A stretch of DNA of 64,000 bases from Caminibacter pacificus (GTDB lineage: Bacteria > Campylobacterota > Campylobacteria > Campylobacterales > Nautiliaceae), in NCBI RefSeq assembly GCF_003752135.1, contig NZ_RJVK01000001.1, positions 620,001 to 684,000 on the forward strand, written 5' to 3'. This document shows, piece by piece, positions 9,134-17,892 of this stretch. Both the position numbers and the translations under genes were made by a program. The notes below the pieces were generated by a model, which was not told the DNA's origin, made no database searches, and was given only the letters and a program-made list of their open reading frames with translations. How positions within the stretch are numbered: the first letter of the stretch is position 1; each line of letters starts with the position of its first letter.

Positions 9134-10459
9134 ATGACTCTAAACCCGGTAAAAATCTTAAAACAATCCCTTACAAAACTATCATTAATAAGAGATTTTT
9201 TGCTCGCCTCTTTACTTACCGGATTTATCAGCGGGTTTTTAGTAGTCGTATACGATATCTTAACAAAACTCATTTCAAAATTTTTATATAGAGGAGACCC
9301 TTTAGAAACGATTCATAATCTTCCATTGTGGTATTTGGTTTTGATACCTACTCTTTCGATTTTAATCGTAAATTTTATCGTCTCAGTCGATAAAAGCGTA
9401 AAAGAGTACGGAGTTAGCGAAATTGCCGAAATCGTAGAAAAAGACAAAGAGATGATTACGATTAAAAACCTTTTATTAAAAATCATAGCTTCCGCTCTAT
9501 CTATCGGTAGCGGCTTTGCTGTTGGAAACGAAGGTCCGAGTGCGGCAATAGGCGCTATGATTGCATATAAAATCCATAAACTTTTCAAACTTCCAAGCCA
9601 ACTAATAAAACCGATTATCAGTGTTGGTGCCAGCAGCGGAATAGCCGCTATTTTCGTATCCCCTATAACCGGAATAGCATTTGCCTTGGAAAGCATTGCT
9701 TATAATTTTGTAAAAACATATCTTAAATTCATAATCGTAGGAAGCCTTGCCGCTTTTACCGTTTCGGTTTTATATCTTAAACCTTTTCATTTTATTTTTT
9801 CAGCCGGAAGAGAGATAGATTTGAAATATATCTATTATACGATGCTATTTATTCCGTTTATTACGTTTTTTATCTATTTTTATCTTATTTTGCAAGACAA
9901 AATTCTCTATTTATTAAATTTGAAGCTTTTTAATAAATTCGGAATTATTAAAGATTTGATTTTTGCGATTATCGGTGGAGTAACAATAGCTCTTATCATA
10001 TATATCAATCCATATGCCGGCTTTACGGGACACAATATCGTCACCTATCTTATAAACAACGCCTATCATATTCCTTTTTTATTAATAATCGAAATTCTTC
10101 TTTTAAGAATCATAGCAACCGCTTTTTCAATCTATTCAAATGCCATCGGAGGTATGTTCGTGCCTCTTATGAGTATCGGTGCGCTTGTAGGATACGGATT
10201 TGCGGAACTTTTAAATCTTATTCATTTAAACATAGAGCCTTTTTATTTCGCGGCTATAGGAGCTGCCGTTTTTATGGGAGTACTTATGAAACTTCCTTTT
10301 ACTTCGATAGTTTTGGCGTTAGAAGTTACAAACGACTACAACGTAGTAATCGCAACCGGAATGAGTGTGGCTATTATTTCATATCTTACAAGACTAAACT
10401 TCAATCTCAAAAAATTCAATACCATAGATATAAATTTTACTAATTTCAAGCTCCATTGA
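9134..10459 (+). CDS. CLC-type chloride channel or exchanger
   Basis: A 441-residue polytopic inner-membrane CLC protein, usual length for the bacterial family. Selectivity-filter motifs are visible: GNEGPSAAIG (with the gating glutamate), GIAAIFVSPITGIAFALE, and the late GGMFVPLMSIG. The position matching the internal proton glutamate of the E. coli exchanger (second E of its FIIEE) appears to be serine here (FALES), which hints at channel-like or altered coupling. That alignment was made by eye. The ATG at 9134 has an AGGG site eight bases upstream. An earlier in-frame TTG is rejected because it overlaps the promoter. Confidence 0.9.
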   Translation: MTLNPVKILKQSLTKLSLIRDFLLASLLTGFISGFLVVVYDILTKLISKFLYRGDPLETIHNLPLWYLVLIPTLSILIVNFIVSVDKSVKEYGVSEIAEIVEKDKEMITIKNLLLKIIASALSIGSGFAVGNEGPSAAIGAMIAYKIHKLFKLPSQLIKPIISVGASSGIAAIFVSPITGIAFALESIAYNFVKTYLKFIIVGSLAAFTVSVLYLKPFHFIFSAGREIDLKYIYYTMLFIPFITFFIYFYLILQDKILYLLNLKLFNKFGIIKDLIFAIIGGVTIALIIYINPYAGFTGHNIVTYLINNAYHIPFLLIIEILLLRIIATAFSIYSNAIGGMFVPLMSIGALVGYGFAELLNLIHLNIEPFYFAAIGAAVFMGVLMKLPFTSIVLALEVTNDYNVVIATGMSVAIISYLTRLNFNLKKFNTIDINFTNFKLH

Positions 10460-10480
10460 TTTTAGTCAATGAATTTCTCC
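10454..10480 (+). terminator. Possible weak terminator after the CLC gene
   Basis: CATTGA (10454-10459, including the stop codon) pairs with TCAATG (10466-10471) around a six-base loop. It is followed by a broken T-rich stretch. The stem is short and the tail imperfect. Confidence 0.3.
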
Positions 10481-10529
10481 TTTTAAAATCCTACAATACT
10501 CTCACATACAAAATACAAAAGGAGAAAAA

Positions 10530-11954
10530 ATGTTCGGACTTTTCGGTAAAAAAGAAGAAAGCAAAAAGCAAGCGTGCGATTTGCCGTTTTTATGTTGGCA
10601 ATGTGAAATGAGCGCACCTGGAGGGTGTGGAGCTCACGGAGAAAGCAAAGGAGTTTGTGGTAAAGACGCGACAAAAGCAAGACTTCAAGACTTAATGACA
10701 TACGGACTAAGAGGTCTTAGCGCATATAGAGAACACGCAAGAGAATTAATCGAAAAATTCGGTGATGAAGCTGAATGGAAAACATTAATGGATATTGATG
10801 ACGTAACTGCTGAAACATTATATTTCACACTTACAAACGTAAACTTCAATTTTGACGAGCATATCGCTCAACTTATGAGAGTAGGAAACGCAGGTGTTAA
10901 AGTAATGGATTTACTAAGCGAACTTCATACAAAAGCTCTTGGTATCCCTACACCTGTAGAAGTTACTCAAAATAAAGCGGAAGGAAAAGGTATCCTTGTT
11001 TCTGGACACAACCTCGATATGCTTGAAAAATTACTTCAAAGAATTGAAGAAAGAGGACTTAGTGATAAAATCAACGTATATACTCACTCGGAAATGTTAC
11101 CGGCTCACGGATATCCTCATCTAAGAAAATATAAAAACCTAAAAGGAAACATCGGTAAAGCGTGGTTCGACCAAACTGACATCTTCAGCAAATGGAACGG
11201 AACGTGCGTAGTAAATACGAACTGTATCGTACCGCCTGAAAAATCAGGAAAAGTTAAAAACTATATCGACAGACTATACACTTACAAAATCGTAGGTATC
11301 GAAGGTGCTAAAAAAATTGAAAACGACAATTTCGACCCGCTAATCGACCATACTTTAGAACTTCCTGATATTACGGGATTCGATAGCGACGAAAAAATCG
11401 CAACAGGACATCATTACAAAACCGTACTTGAAGCTTACGGAGCGAAAGTACTTGATGCGATTAAAGAAGGAAAATTAAAAAGAGTTTGGGTAATTGCAGG
11501 ATGTGACGCACCTGGTAGAAAAAGAGACTACTTTAGAGAACTTGCACTTGCAGTACCGAAAGACCATATCATTATCACAAGTAGCTGTGGTAAATTCAGA
11601 TTCAACGACGTAGATTTCGGAACCGTACCTGGTACTGACATTCCAAGATACATCGACCTAGGACAATGTAACGACTCGAACGGAGCGGTTCATATCGCAC
11701 TTGCGGTTGCAAACGCTCTTGGAATCGAAGATATCAACGAACTTCCGGTATCAATCGCTCTTATGTGGATGGAACAAAAAGCGATTATCATTTTACTTGC
11801 ATTGCTTAGCCTTGGAATTAAAGATATCTATATCGGACCGAACGCTCCTCAATTTGCAAACGAAGATATCGTTAATTTCTTAGTACAAAACTTCAACTTA
11901 GGAGTAATTTCAGGAGATATTCACAAAGATTTCGGAAAAGAACTCGCAGGCTGA
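10530..11954 (+). CDS. hcp: Hybrid-cluster protein (hydroxylamine/NO reductase)
   Basis: A 474-residue Hcp. The N-terminal iron-sulfur cysteines are Cys22, Cys25, Cys33 and Cys43. Ligands of the hybrid Fe-S-O cluster lie in VNTNCIVPPE, AGCDAPGRKR, TSSCGKFRF and DLGQCNDSNG. The protein is about 80 residues shorter than the common ~550-residue forms, consistent with the compact (class III) Hcp that lacks part of the N-terminal helical domain. Hcp reduces hydroxylamine and/or NO. From memory, Nautilia was proposed to use Hcp in a hydroxylamine route of nitrate assimilation, so it may be central metabolism here. A hemerythrin gene follows, after a terminator. An AAAAGGAG ribosome site precedes the ATG. 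Confidence 0.95.
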   Translation: MFGLFGKKEESKKQACDLPFLCWQCEMSAPGGCGAHGESKGVCGKDATKARLQDLMTYGLRGLSAYREHARELIEKFGDEAEWKTLMDIDDVTAETLYFTLTNVNFNFDEHIAQLMRVGNAGVKVMDLLSELHTKALGIPTPVEVTQNKAEGKGILVSGHNLDMLEKLLQRIEERGLSDKINVYTHSEMLPAHGYPHLRKYKNLKGNIGKAWFDQTDIFSKWNGTCVVNTNCIVPPEKSGKVKNYIDRLYTYKIVGIEGAKKIENDNFDPLIDHTLELPDITGFDSDEKIATGHHYKTVLEAYGAKVLDAIKEGKLKRVWVIAGCDAPGRKRDYFRELALAVPKDHIIITSSCGKFRFNDVDFGTVPGTDIPRYIDLGQCNDSNGAVHIALAVANALGIEDINELPVSIALMWMEQKAIIILLALLSLGIKDIYIGPNAPQFANEDIVNFLVQNFNLGVISGDIHKDFGKELAG

Positions 11955-11982
11955 TTCGTTTAAACAACCCGCCCTCCTTCCT

Positions 11983-12002
11983 GGCTTCTTAGCCTTTTTT
12001 TT
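11983..12002 (+). terminator. Rho-independent terminator after hcp
   Basis: A GGCT/AGCC stem (11983-11986 with 11991-11994) and a four-base loop are followed by eight T residues. The stem is short but the T tract is clear. Confidence 0.5.
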
Positions 12003-12031
12003 ATTAAAATACCGACCAAAAAAGGAAATTT

Positions 12032-12412
12032 ATGGAATTAAAAAGAGTTGCGTTTGAACCAATGAACGAAATCCACGACAAAGAAGGTGAAATACTACAA
12101 AAACTCCTAAACGCTATAAAAAACAGAGAAAATCTCGAAGAAATATTCGACGAATTCGTAAAAGATGTGGAAAATCATTTTGAGTTCGAGCAAAACTTAA
12201 TGGAAAAATACGATTTTTTTGCAAAAATACCTCACAAAATGGAACACGACAGAATCCTAAACGAGCTATATCAACTAAAAAATCACTTAGATAATTACGA
12301 AATGCTTGAGAGATATTTTAACGACCACTTTTTACCGTGGCTTGAAAATCATATAGCAACAATGGATACGGTTACGGCCGGATTTTTCAATATGGTAGGG
12401 GCAAAGCCCTAA
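12032..12412 (+). CDS. Bacteriohemerythrin
   Basis: A 126-residue single-domain hemerythrin with all seven di-iron ligands in correct spacing: His15, His49 and Glu53, His68 and His72, His107 and Asp112. Members bind O2 reversibly at a non-haem di-iron site and serve in oxygen delivery, sensing or scavenging, in some cases NO. The position just after hcp suggests a joint role in protecting or supplying oxygen-sensitive metabolism, which is inference. The 3' end overlaps the convergent radical SAM gene by four bases. Confidence 0.93.
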   Translation: MELKRVAFEPMNEIHDKEGEILQKLLNAIKNRENLEEIFDEFVKDVENHFEFEQNLMEKYDFFAKIPHKMEHDRILNELYQLKNHLDNYEMLERYFNDHFLPWLENHIATMDTVTAGFFNMVGAKP

Positions 12413-13671
12413 TCGAAGATAAACTTATCGGCAAACGCCGGTTTTAACTCGTCTATCCAAGTGGCTTTTTCATCGAATTTAGCAAAAAACGGAATATCTA
12501 CAAGCTCCGGATTTTTAGCCTGAAGCATATTTAAAACAAACACTTTCTCTCCATTAATCTCATTAACACCAACCACAGCAACTTTACCGGGTGTAGCACT
12601 CATACTCGGACCTCTTACAGTTCTTGCAAGTCCGCTGACTTTACTAATAGCGCCTTTATATATTTTCCATGCTTCATATAGCGGTAGCTCGAAATAATGC
12701 TTTGCCCCGGTATCGCGCGGCATAAACATATAATAAGGAATCATTCCAAGAGCCACTTGTCTTTTCCACATTTTTTCCCAAACTTCACTGCTTGCGTTTA
12801 TGTGTCTAAGCACCGGCGCTTGAGTTCTTATAATAGCTCCGGTTTTTCTTATATTTCGGACAGCTTTTTCAAGGATTTCGCCCTCAAGCTCTTTATAGTG
12901 ATTAAAATGCGCCATAAACGCCAAATGATATCCGCTATCTACGATTTCTCTAAAAAGATTTAACAAATCTTCACTATCGCTGTCACTTACGAATCTATAA
13001 GGCCAAAACCCTAAAACTTTAGAGCCGAATCTGATATTTTTAAGATGTGGAATTTTAGCTTTCAATATTGGCTCTATATAAGCTCTAAGAAGTTTAGAGC
13101 TCATTACAAGCGGGTCTCCTCCTGTAAATAGCAAATCCGTAATGGTAGGATGAGCTTTTATGTATTCGATTAAAACCTCAACCTCTTTACTTGCGAATTT
13201 AAGTTCGTCAATTCCCGTAAATTGAGGCCATCTGAAACAAAAAGTACAATACGCATGACACGTTTGACCTTGTTTCGGGAAAAAAAGAATCGTTTCTTTG
13301 TATTTGTGTTGAGACCCCTCAAGTTTTTTTCCGTTAATTTCCGGAATATTTGCCTGTTGTCCCGCCGGATGAGGGTTTAGGCTCATTCTGATATCGTAGA
13401 TAGTTTTTTGTAATTTATCCTCGTCATCCAACGCTTTTAAAAGCTTCTCTTTATGTTCAGGTTTTAACATCTCCATTTGAGGAAAAACAAGTCTGAAAAT
13501 CGGGTCGTCTTTGTAGTTTTGCCAATCGATAAGAGTCACGACGTAATTATTGACCTTAAAAGGAAAAACAAGCGAAGCTATCTCTATCTCTTTTATGTCT
13601 TCAGGTTTCATATAGGTTTTTACTTGCTCGATTTGTTTAAAACTTTTCGCGTTATATGCTCTGTATTTCAA
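12409..13671 (-). CDS. KamA-family radical SAM aminomutase-like protein
   Basis: A 420-residue radical SAM protein. The SAM-cluster motif CHAYCTFC (Cys138, Cys142, Cys145) is intact. LFTGGDPLV supplies the SAM-binding glycines, and TPGKVAVVG near residue 370 carries the lysine expected to bind PLP, as in lysine 2,3-aminomutases. The residues after the motif (FRWPQF) differ from the usual lysine enzymes, so the amino acid substrate is uncertain. The start is TTG at 13669-13671, directly behind an AAGGAGG site that overlaps the stop of the Crp-like gene. It is the last gene of the MoxR operon. Confidence 0.8.
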   Translation of the reverse strand: MKYRAYNAKSFKQIEQVKTYMKPEDIKEIEIASLVFPFKVNNYVVTLIDWQNYKDDPIFRLVFPQMEMLKPEHKEKLLKALDDEDKLQKTIYDIRMSLNPHPAGQQANIPEINGKKLEGSQHKYKETILFFPKQGQTCHAYCTFCFRWPQFTGIDELKFASKEVEVLIEYIKAHPTITDLLFTGGDPLVMSSKLLRAYIEPILKAKIPHLKNIRFGSKVLGFWPYRFVSDSDSEDLLNLFREIVDSGYHLAFMAHFNHYKELEGEILEKAVRNIRKTGAIIRTQAPVLRHINASSEVWEKMWKRQVALGMIPYYMFMPRDTGAKHYFELPLYEAWKIYKGAISKVSGLARTVRGPSMSATPGKVAVVGVNEINGEKVFVLNMLQAKNPELVDIPFFAKFDEKATWIDELKPAFADKFIFD

Positions 13672-13680
13672 TGCACCTCC

Positions 13681-14316
13681 TTACCATGTGAAATTTTCTT
13701 TTATAAGTTCTCTGTTTTTTACTTTCAGTTTTGAGCCTATATTTTCTATAATACCGAGTTCTTTGAATTTTTTCAACTTTCTACTTAAAGTTTCGGGTTT
13801 TATATTCAAAAGACTCGCAATCGAATGCTGTTTTAAATCTTCAAAAGCTTCAGGGTTTTCATAAATAAACTTTGCAATTTTCGTCTCGGTATCAAGTACC
13901 AAATTGGCTTGAATAAGCCCGTCGAGATATTTCATTTTTCTAAGCAGAGAACTCATAATAGAAAAACAGACATCACCTTTTTTCATAAACTTTTTAAATT
14001 TTTCAAACTCTATTTTCAAAATCACCCCGTCACTATCCATAGCGCAGTTTGCCGGATAGGGCATATTTTCAAGATTAGCAAGCTCGGCTATAAGACTTAC
14101 GGGACTGAATTTATGAATAATAAGCTCGTTTCCTTTGCTATCGACTTTATATACTCTTGCAACGCCCTCAACCAAAAGATGTAAGTATGCCGGATTTTCT
14201 TTTTCGTAAAAAACTATTTCGTCTTTTTTTAATTTTTTTACGATTGTGAATTTTTTCACTTCTTCAATATCTTTATCATCAAGACCTTTAAAAAGAAAAA
14301 AACTCTTTAAATTCAT
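13681..14316 (-). CDS. Crp/Fnr-family transcription regulator
   Basis: A 211-residue regulator. The N-terminal half is a cyclic-nucleotide-binding-like beta barrel (LHLLVEGVARVYK), and the C-terminal winged helix-turn-helix includes HSIASLLNIKPETLSRKLKK. There is no Fnr-type N-terminal cysteine cluster, and the PRPP-like cAMP phosphate loop is not obvious, so the effector is unknown. Regulators of this shape in Campylobacterota often respond to nitrosative or redox stress. The nearby hcp and hemerythrin make that attractive but unproven. The start overlaps the transglutaminase stop (TAATG), and kamA follows nine bases downstream. Confidence 0.85.
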   Translation of the reverse strand: MNLKSFFLFKGLDDKDIEEVKKFTIVKKLKKDEIVFYEKENPAYLHLLVEGVARVYKVDSKGNELIIHKFSPVSLIAELANLENMPYPANCAMDSDGVILKIEFEKFKKFMKKGDVCFSIMSSLLRKMKYLDGLIQANLVLDTETKIAKFIYENPEAFEDLKQHSIASLLNIKPETLSRKLKKFKELGIIENIGSKLKVKNRELIKENFTW

Positions 14317-16040
14317 TAATTTCTCCTATACTCTTTAATAAGACGTTTTAATTTTTTGATATCGGATTTGGTCGATTTGTAAAACGTGATTTTGTTATAA
14401 AGCTCGTTTATTTCATCGAGTTTCGGGTCGTTAAATTGTTTTAGAAACTTATAAACGCTTTGGTTTTGCGGTTTTGCGCCAAGCTTTTTATACAGCTCTT
14501 GGAGTAACTCTTTTTTCGTATCTATTCTCTTTGCAAAAACGAAAATCAACACAACGAAAAAAGAAAAAAGTGCTAAAAATTCAAAAAAATGAGCTTTTAA
14601 AAATTTGAAAAATTTCTTTTGTTTTAACGTATTATACCTTAAAACCCACTCTTCAACCAAAAATCTTACATATGACATATAAAAGTCAAATTTATCGATT
14701 TTATATTCGTTTCTTACTTCTTTTGTCACTTTATATGCAAAATCAGTAGGGTCTATTCTTTTCCACCTGTCATTTATAAGCACTTCGACCCATGCGTGAG
14801 CGTTTTTTTCGTAGACTTTACAGTATCCGTTTTTATTATTACTCACCATATATCCGCTAACGACCCTGCTTGGAATTTTTACTATTTTCGCCGCAATGGC
14901 AAAAGCGGACGCAAAATGAATACAAAAACCTTTTTTCTTACTAAAAAGCTCGTCAACGATATTTTTTCCGTCTATTTTGCCCGGATTTTGCGTATAAATA
15001 ACTTTTTGGGCTTTAAAAATTTCTATAAGTTTTTTTAATCGTTCGTTTATATTTTTCTCTTTTAAAAGAGGCTTTAGGAGTTTTTGAGCGTTTTTGTTGT
15101 AGTTTTTGTCGTATTCTAAAGCGCCTTTTGGCAAAAAAAGCGGTTTTAATTCATAATTCAACACACTTGTCATTTTTACAAAAAGAGGTCTTTTTATCGT
15201 TTTTTTGGAATAAAAAATAAAATTCCCGTCTCTATATCCGTAATTGCTTTGAATCGGTAAATCGACTCCGAAAATTACTCTATTCAAAGTCGGGTACTCT
15301 TTTAGCGTATAGGTTACGGGCTTAGTGAAACTTATAAGTTTATCTTTTGAAAAACCTTTCACCCAAATTCCGTTTATCTGCTTATAAAAAACTGCTCCTC
15401 TTAAATAGAGTTTTCCGTAACTTTTCGGGAGTTTTAACTCAAGTACCGGTAAATTAAGGAGTTTTATCGATTTCGTATTCGTATTTATTACGTTACTAAA
15501 GCCCGAAATTGCCGTATTTGAGGTAAATCCGAATAAAAAATGCTTTTGTGATACTCTTGGAAAAAACAAAAACAAAATCACAACTACCGGCAAAGAAAAA
15601 ATAAAAATTTTTAAAGAAGTTTTAAGAGGTTCTTTTGAATGTTCTTTTACGGCAAAATATAAAAAGACGAATATTTCGAAAATAACATAAATCAGCATAT
15701 AAATATTTTGGAAAATAACGATAGAAAAACCGAAAAAGAGATAAGGTGAAATTTTAAGATAGAAATTTTCCTCTTTCGTTCGCTGCATCAATACGGCCCA
15801 AATCAAAAGCGACACCAAAAACCTAACGTAAACGTCGAAGTTTTTAAGCTCGAAAATATTAAAACTAAAAAATATAGCCGCAAATCCTAATATTGCAATT
15901 AAAAGCGTCTTTTTTTTGTATGCCAAATAAATTCCCAAAACCACAAAGGCTTTCATAAATAGAGGAAGTGCGAAAAAAAGCGGCAAAAACGATACGAAAA
16001 GTAAAATATCAATATAACGCAAGTTTTTTAAAAACCTCAT
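14316..16040 (-). CDS. Membrane transglutaminase-like protein (TgpA/DUF3488 type)
   Basis: A 574-residue protein with about five N-terminal membrane helices, a periplasmic transglutaminase-like domain, one more helix near residue 490, and a cytoplasmic tail. The Cys-His-Asp triad is visible in KKGFCIHFAS, NAHAWVEV and IDPTDF. Homologues sit beside MoxR and DUF58 genes, as here, and are thought to act on the envelope. The ATG at 16040 is preferred over TTG at 16043 because GAGGG lies five bases upstream. It overlaps the DUF58 gene by 32 bases. Confidence 0.85.
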   Translation of the reverse strand: MRFLKNLRYIDILLFVSFLPLFFALPLFMKAFVVLGIYLAYKKKTLLIAILGFAAIFFSFNIFELKNFDVYVRFLVSLLIWAVLMQRTKEENFYLKISPYLFFGFSIVIFQNIYMLIYVIFEIFVFLYFAVKEHSKEPLKTSLKIFIFSLPVVVILFLFFPRVSQKHFLFGFTSNTAISGFSNVINTNTKSIKLLNLPVLELKLPKSYGKLYLRGAVFYKQINGIWVKGFSKDKLISFTKPVTYTLKEYPTLNRVIFGVDLPIQSNYGYRDGNFIFYSKKTIKRPLFVKMTSVLNYELKPLFLPKGALEYDKNYNKNAQKLLKPLLKEKNINERLKKLIEIFKAQKVIYTQNPGKIDGKNIVDELFSKKKGFCIHFASAFAIAAKIVKIPSRVVSGYMVSNNKNGYCKVYEKNAHAWVEVLINDRWKRIDPTDFAYKVTKEVRNEYKIDKFDFYMSYVRFLVEEWVLRYNTLKQKKFFKFLKAHFFEFLALFSFFVVLIFVFAKRIDTKKELLQELYKKLGAKPQNQSVYKFLKQFNDPKLDEINELYNKITFYKSTKSDIKKLKRLIKEYRRN

Positions 16041-16749
16041 CAAAACCCTCTTTCGAATCTATAATAACTGACGGCAAAACTATTTGAAACTCTATATTGT
16101 CCCTAAAAGCTTCATAAGCCCACAACGCAAGCTGAGAAATTTTCATCTCTTTATCTCCGTTTATCGAATCGTAATAAAAAACACTTTTTTTATTCTCTCC
16201 CGAAGAAAATTTTTTGGCTTTTATGTCGCCTTTTGCGACACTCGGCCAATGAATATATTTCATACTCTCACCCTCATACTCTTTTAACTTCTCAAAATCT
16301 TCACCTTTGCCGAAATACTCTTTTAAAGAAACACCTTTTAATTCTGGATATACTAAAAATCTCTTTTTTACTTTTTTGTAAAAAGTCGCAATTCCTATTG
16401 GATAATCGCTTTTTATAAAAAATTCGCCTTCTTGATAGCCTCTTTTTGAAAATTTGATTTTTTTTGGTGCAATATCCACCAAGTAAGGCGATGAAAAAGT
16501 GATATTCGCTTCTTTGTTTGCAAAAATTTTAATATCAGGAATAAAAACTTCGGCTTTTTTAATATAAACCCTACCCATTATCATACTGACAAACAAAATC
16601 GAAAAAATAAAAAACATCGCAATATAAGCGATGTTGTTATTATGTACGAAACCGGCAATAAAAAAAAGCGCTATCAAAAATAGAGCTACGTAAAATTTGG
16701 TATGTTTTTTAACCCTGATAGTAGAGTCGAATAATTTTTTTATCCGCAT
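16009..16749 (-). CDS. DUF58 domain protein
   Basis: A 246-residue protein with two N-terminal membrane helices and a C-terminal DUF58 signature (EYEGESMKYIHWPSVAKGD, then KKFS). In the family this domain resembles a von Willebrand A fold and partners with a MoxR ATPase. This one is shorter than the ~300-400-residue forms because the terminal VWA-like part is reduced. The ATG at 16749 is chosen because GGAAG lies six bases before it; an in-frame ATG at 16791 lies deep inside moxR. The gene overlaps moxR by 41 bases and the transglutaminase gene by 32. Confidence 0.8.
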   Translation of the reverse strand: MRIKKLFDSTIRVKKHTKFYVALFLIALFFIAGFVHNNNIAYIAMFFIFSILFVSMIMGRVYIKKAEVFIPDIKIFANKEANITFSSPYLVDIAPKKIKFSKRGYQEGEFFIKSDYPIGIATFYKKVKKRFLVYPELKGVSLKEYFGKGEDFEKLKEYEGESMKYIHWPSVAKGDIKAKKFSSGENKKSVFYYDSINGDKEMKISQLALWAYEAFRDNIEFQIVLPSVIIDSKEGFDEVFKKLALY

Positions 16750-17581
16750 TTTCTTCCAATCTGTGAGGTGTGACGTATTTGAGAATCTCAAAAACGTCTT
16801 CGTCTATCACATAATCCCTGCCCTCAATCATCGCATAAGCTTTTGAAATCTCAAGAAGCGTAATAAGCGCTCTTGTAGATAGACCCGTCTCAAAAATATC
16901 TCTGCTTATTTTCCCCAAATCCAAAACCAAATCGTATATTTTTTCATCTGTGAAAATCTCTTTTGCTTTTCTTTTATATTTTTCGATACCGCTAAAAGAG
17001 TTTATTTCTATTCTTTCGGATTTTAATATAAGCTTTTCAAATTCCCTCTCAGGGTACCCCAAAGATATACAAATCCCGAATCTGTCAAGCTGTGAAAGAG
17101 GAAGAGGATATATTCCGTGTTCTTTTGGGTTTTGTGTGGCTATTACGAAAAAATTTTCACTTAGTTTATATGTCTTCCCGTCCACACTCACTTGTCTCTC
17201 TTCCATAGCTTCAAGAAGTGCGCTTTGGGCTTTTGGAGTGGCTCTGTTTATCTCATCAGCAAGTAAAATTTCGGTAAAAATCGGCCCCTTTTTAAAAACG
17301 AACTCTTTTTTTTGCATATCGAAATAATTAACCCCCACAATATCACTTGGAAGCATATCGGCGCTAAATTGGACTCTTTTGAATTCAAGCCCCAAAACCT
17401 TGGCAATCGTTTTTGCAAGCGTTGTTTTTCCAACTCCCGGGACGTCTTCTATCAAAACGTGTTTATCGGCAAAAAATGAAGCGAGGATGATTTTGATTTT
17501 CTCTTTTTTACCTTTTATCACTTTTTCTATTTCGGATATTATTTGGTTAATAATTTTCAACTCCTTATTGTATAATTTCAA
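16709..17581 (-). CDS. MoxR-type AAA+ ATPase
   Basis: A ~290-residue AAA+ ATPase of the MoxR class. Walker A is DVPGVGKTT (about 46-54), Walker B is LLADEINRA, sensor 1 is FVIATQNP, and LLEAMEERQVSVDG is characteristic of the family. MoxR proteins work as chaperone-like ATPases with DUF58/VWA partners, which follow here in the same operon. The true start is uncertain. The frame opens at TTG (17581) without a ribosome site, whereas a perfect AAGGAG at 17561-17566 sits six bases before an ATT codon (17554). Confidence 0.88.
   Translation of the reverse strand: MKLYNKELKIINQIISEIEKVIKGKKEKIKIILASFFADKHVLIEDVPGVGKTTLAKTIAKVLGLEFKRVQFSADMLPSDIVGVNYFDMQKKEFVFKKGPIFTEILLADEINRATPKAQSALLEAMEERQVSVDGKTYKLSENFFVIATQNPKEHGIYPLPLSQLDRFGICISLGYPEREFEKLILKSERIEINSFSGIEKYKRKAKEIFTDEKIYDLVLDLGKISRDIFETGLSTRALITLLEISKAYAMIEGRDYVIDEDVFEILKYVTPHRLEENADKKIIRLYYQG
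17571..17576 (+). promoter_or_regulatory. -10 box upstream of the 98-residue gene
   Basis: TATAAT lies 19 bases before the ATG at 17596, with AAAGGAC as ribosome site. It overlaps the first codons of the divergent moxR reading frame. Confidence 0.5.
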
Positions 17582-17595
17582 AAAAAAGGACTTCG

Positions 17596-17892
17596 ATGTA
17601 TAATAAATTAATCGAATTTGACGACTCCGCTAACGCTATTATATTAAAAACGGATAAAGAAAGTATTAATTCGATAGTGAAACTAAACTCAAAAGAGATA
17701 AAAGAGCTAAAAATCAAAAAAGAAGCGATTCTTTTTTATACCCTAAACCCGGTAATAAACAATCCTCTAAAACCCGAATGTACGTTTTTGATTTATACTT
17801 CAAACAATATGGAAATAGAAGTAATTTATGAAAGCGAAGATAAAGAAGAGCTAATAAAGTTCGAAGAATTCGTAAAAACGACTCTTATATAA
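17596..17892 (+). CDS. Conserved-looking hypothetical protein, 98 residues
   Basis: A small soluble protein without signal peptide or membrane segment, rich in Lys, Glu and Ile. It alternates strand-like and helix-like stretches and ends in a charged EEFVKT helix. I do not recognise the family. It has a TATAAT box and an AAAGGAC ribosome site, and the codon use matches its neighbours, so it is probably a real gene. It diverges from moxR and overlaps the 3' end of the UbiD-type gene by eight bases. Confidence 0.6.
   Translation: MYNKLIEFDDSANAIILKTDKESINSIVKLNSKEIKELKIKKEAILFYTLNPVINNPLKPECTFLIYTSNNMEIEVIYESEDKEELIKFEEFVKTTLI

Noticed and set aside
9076-9273. A minus-strand frame of 65 codons between reverse gyrase and the CLC gene
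   Set aside because: It lies over the CLC start and both promoters, lacks a ribosome site, and has the composition of an antisense shadow.
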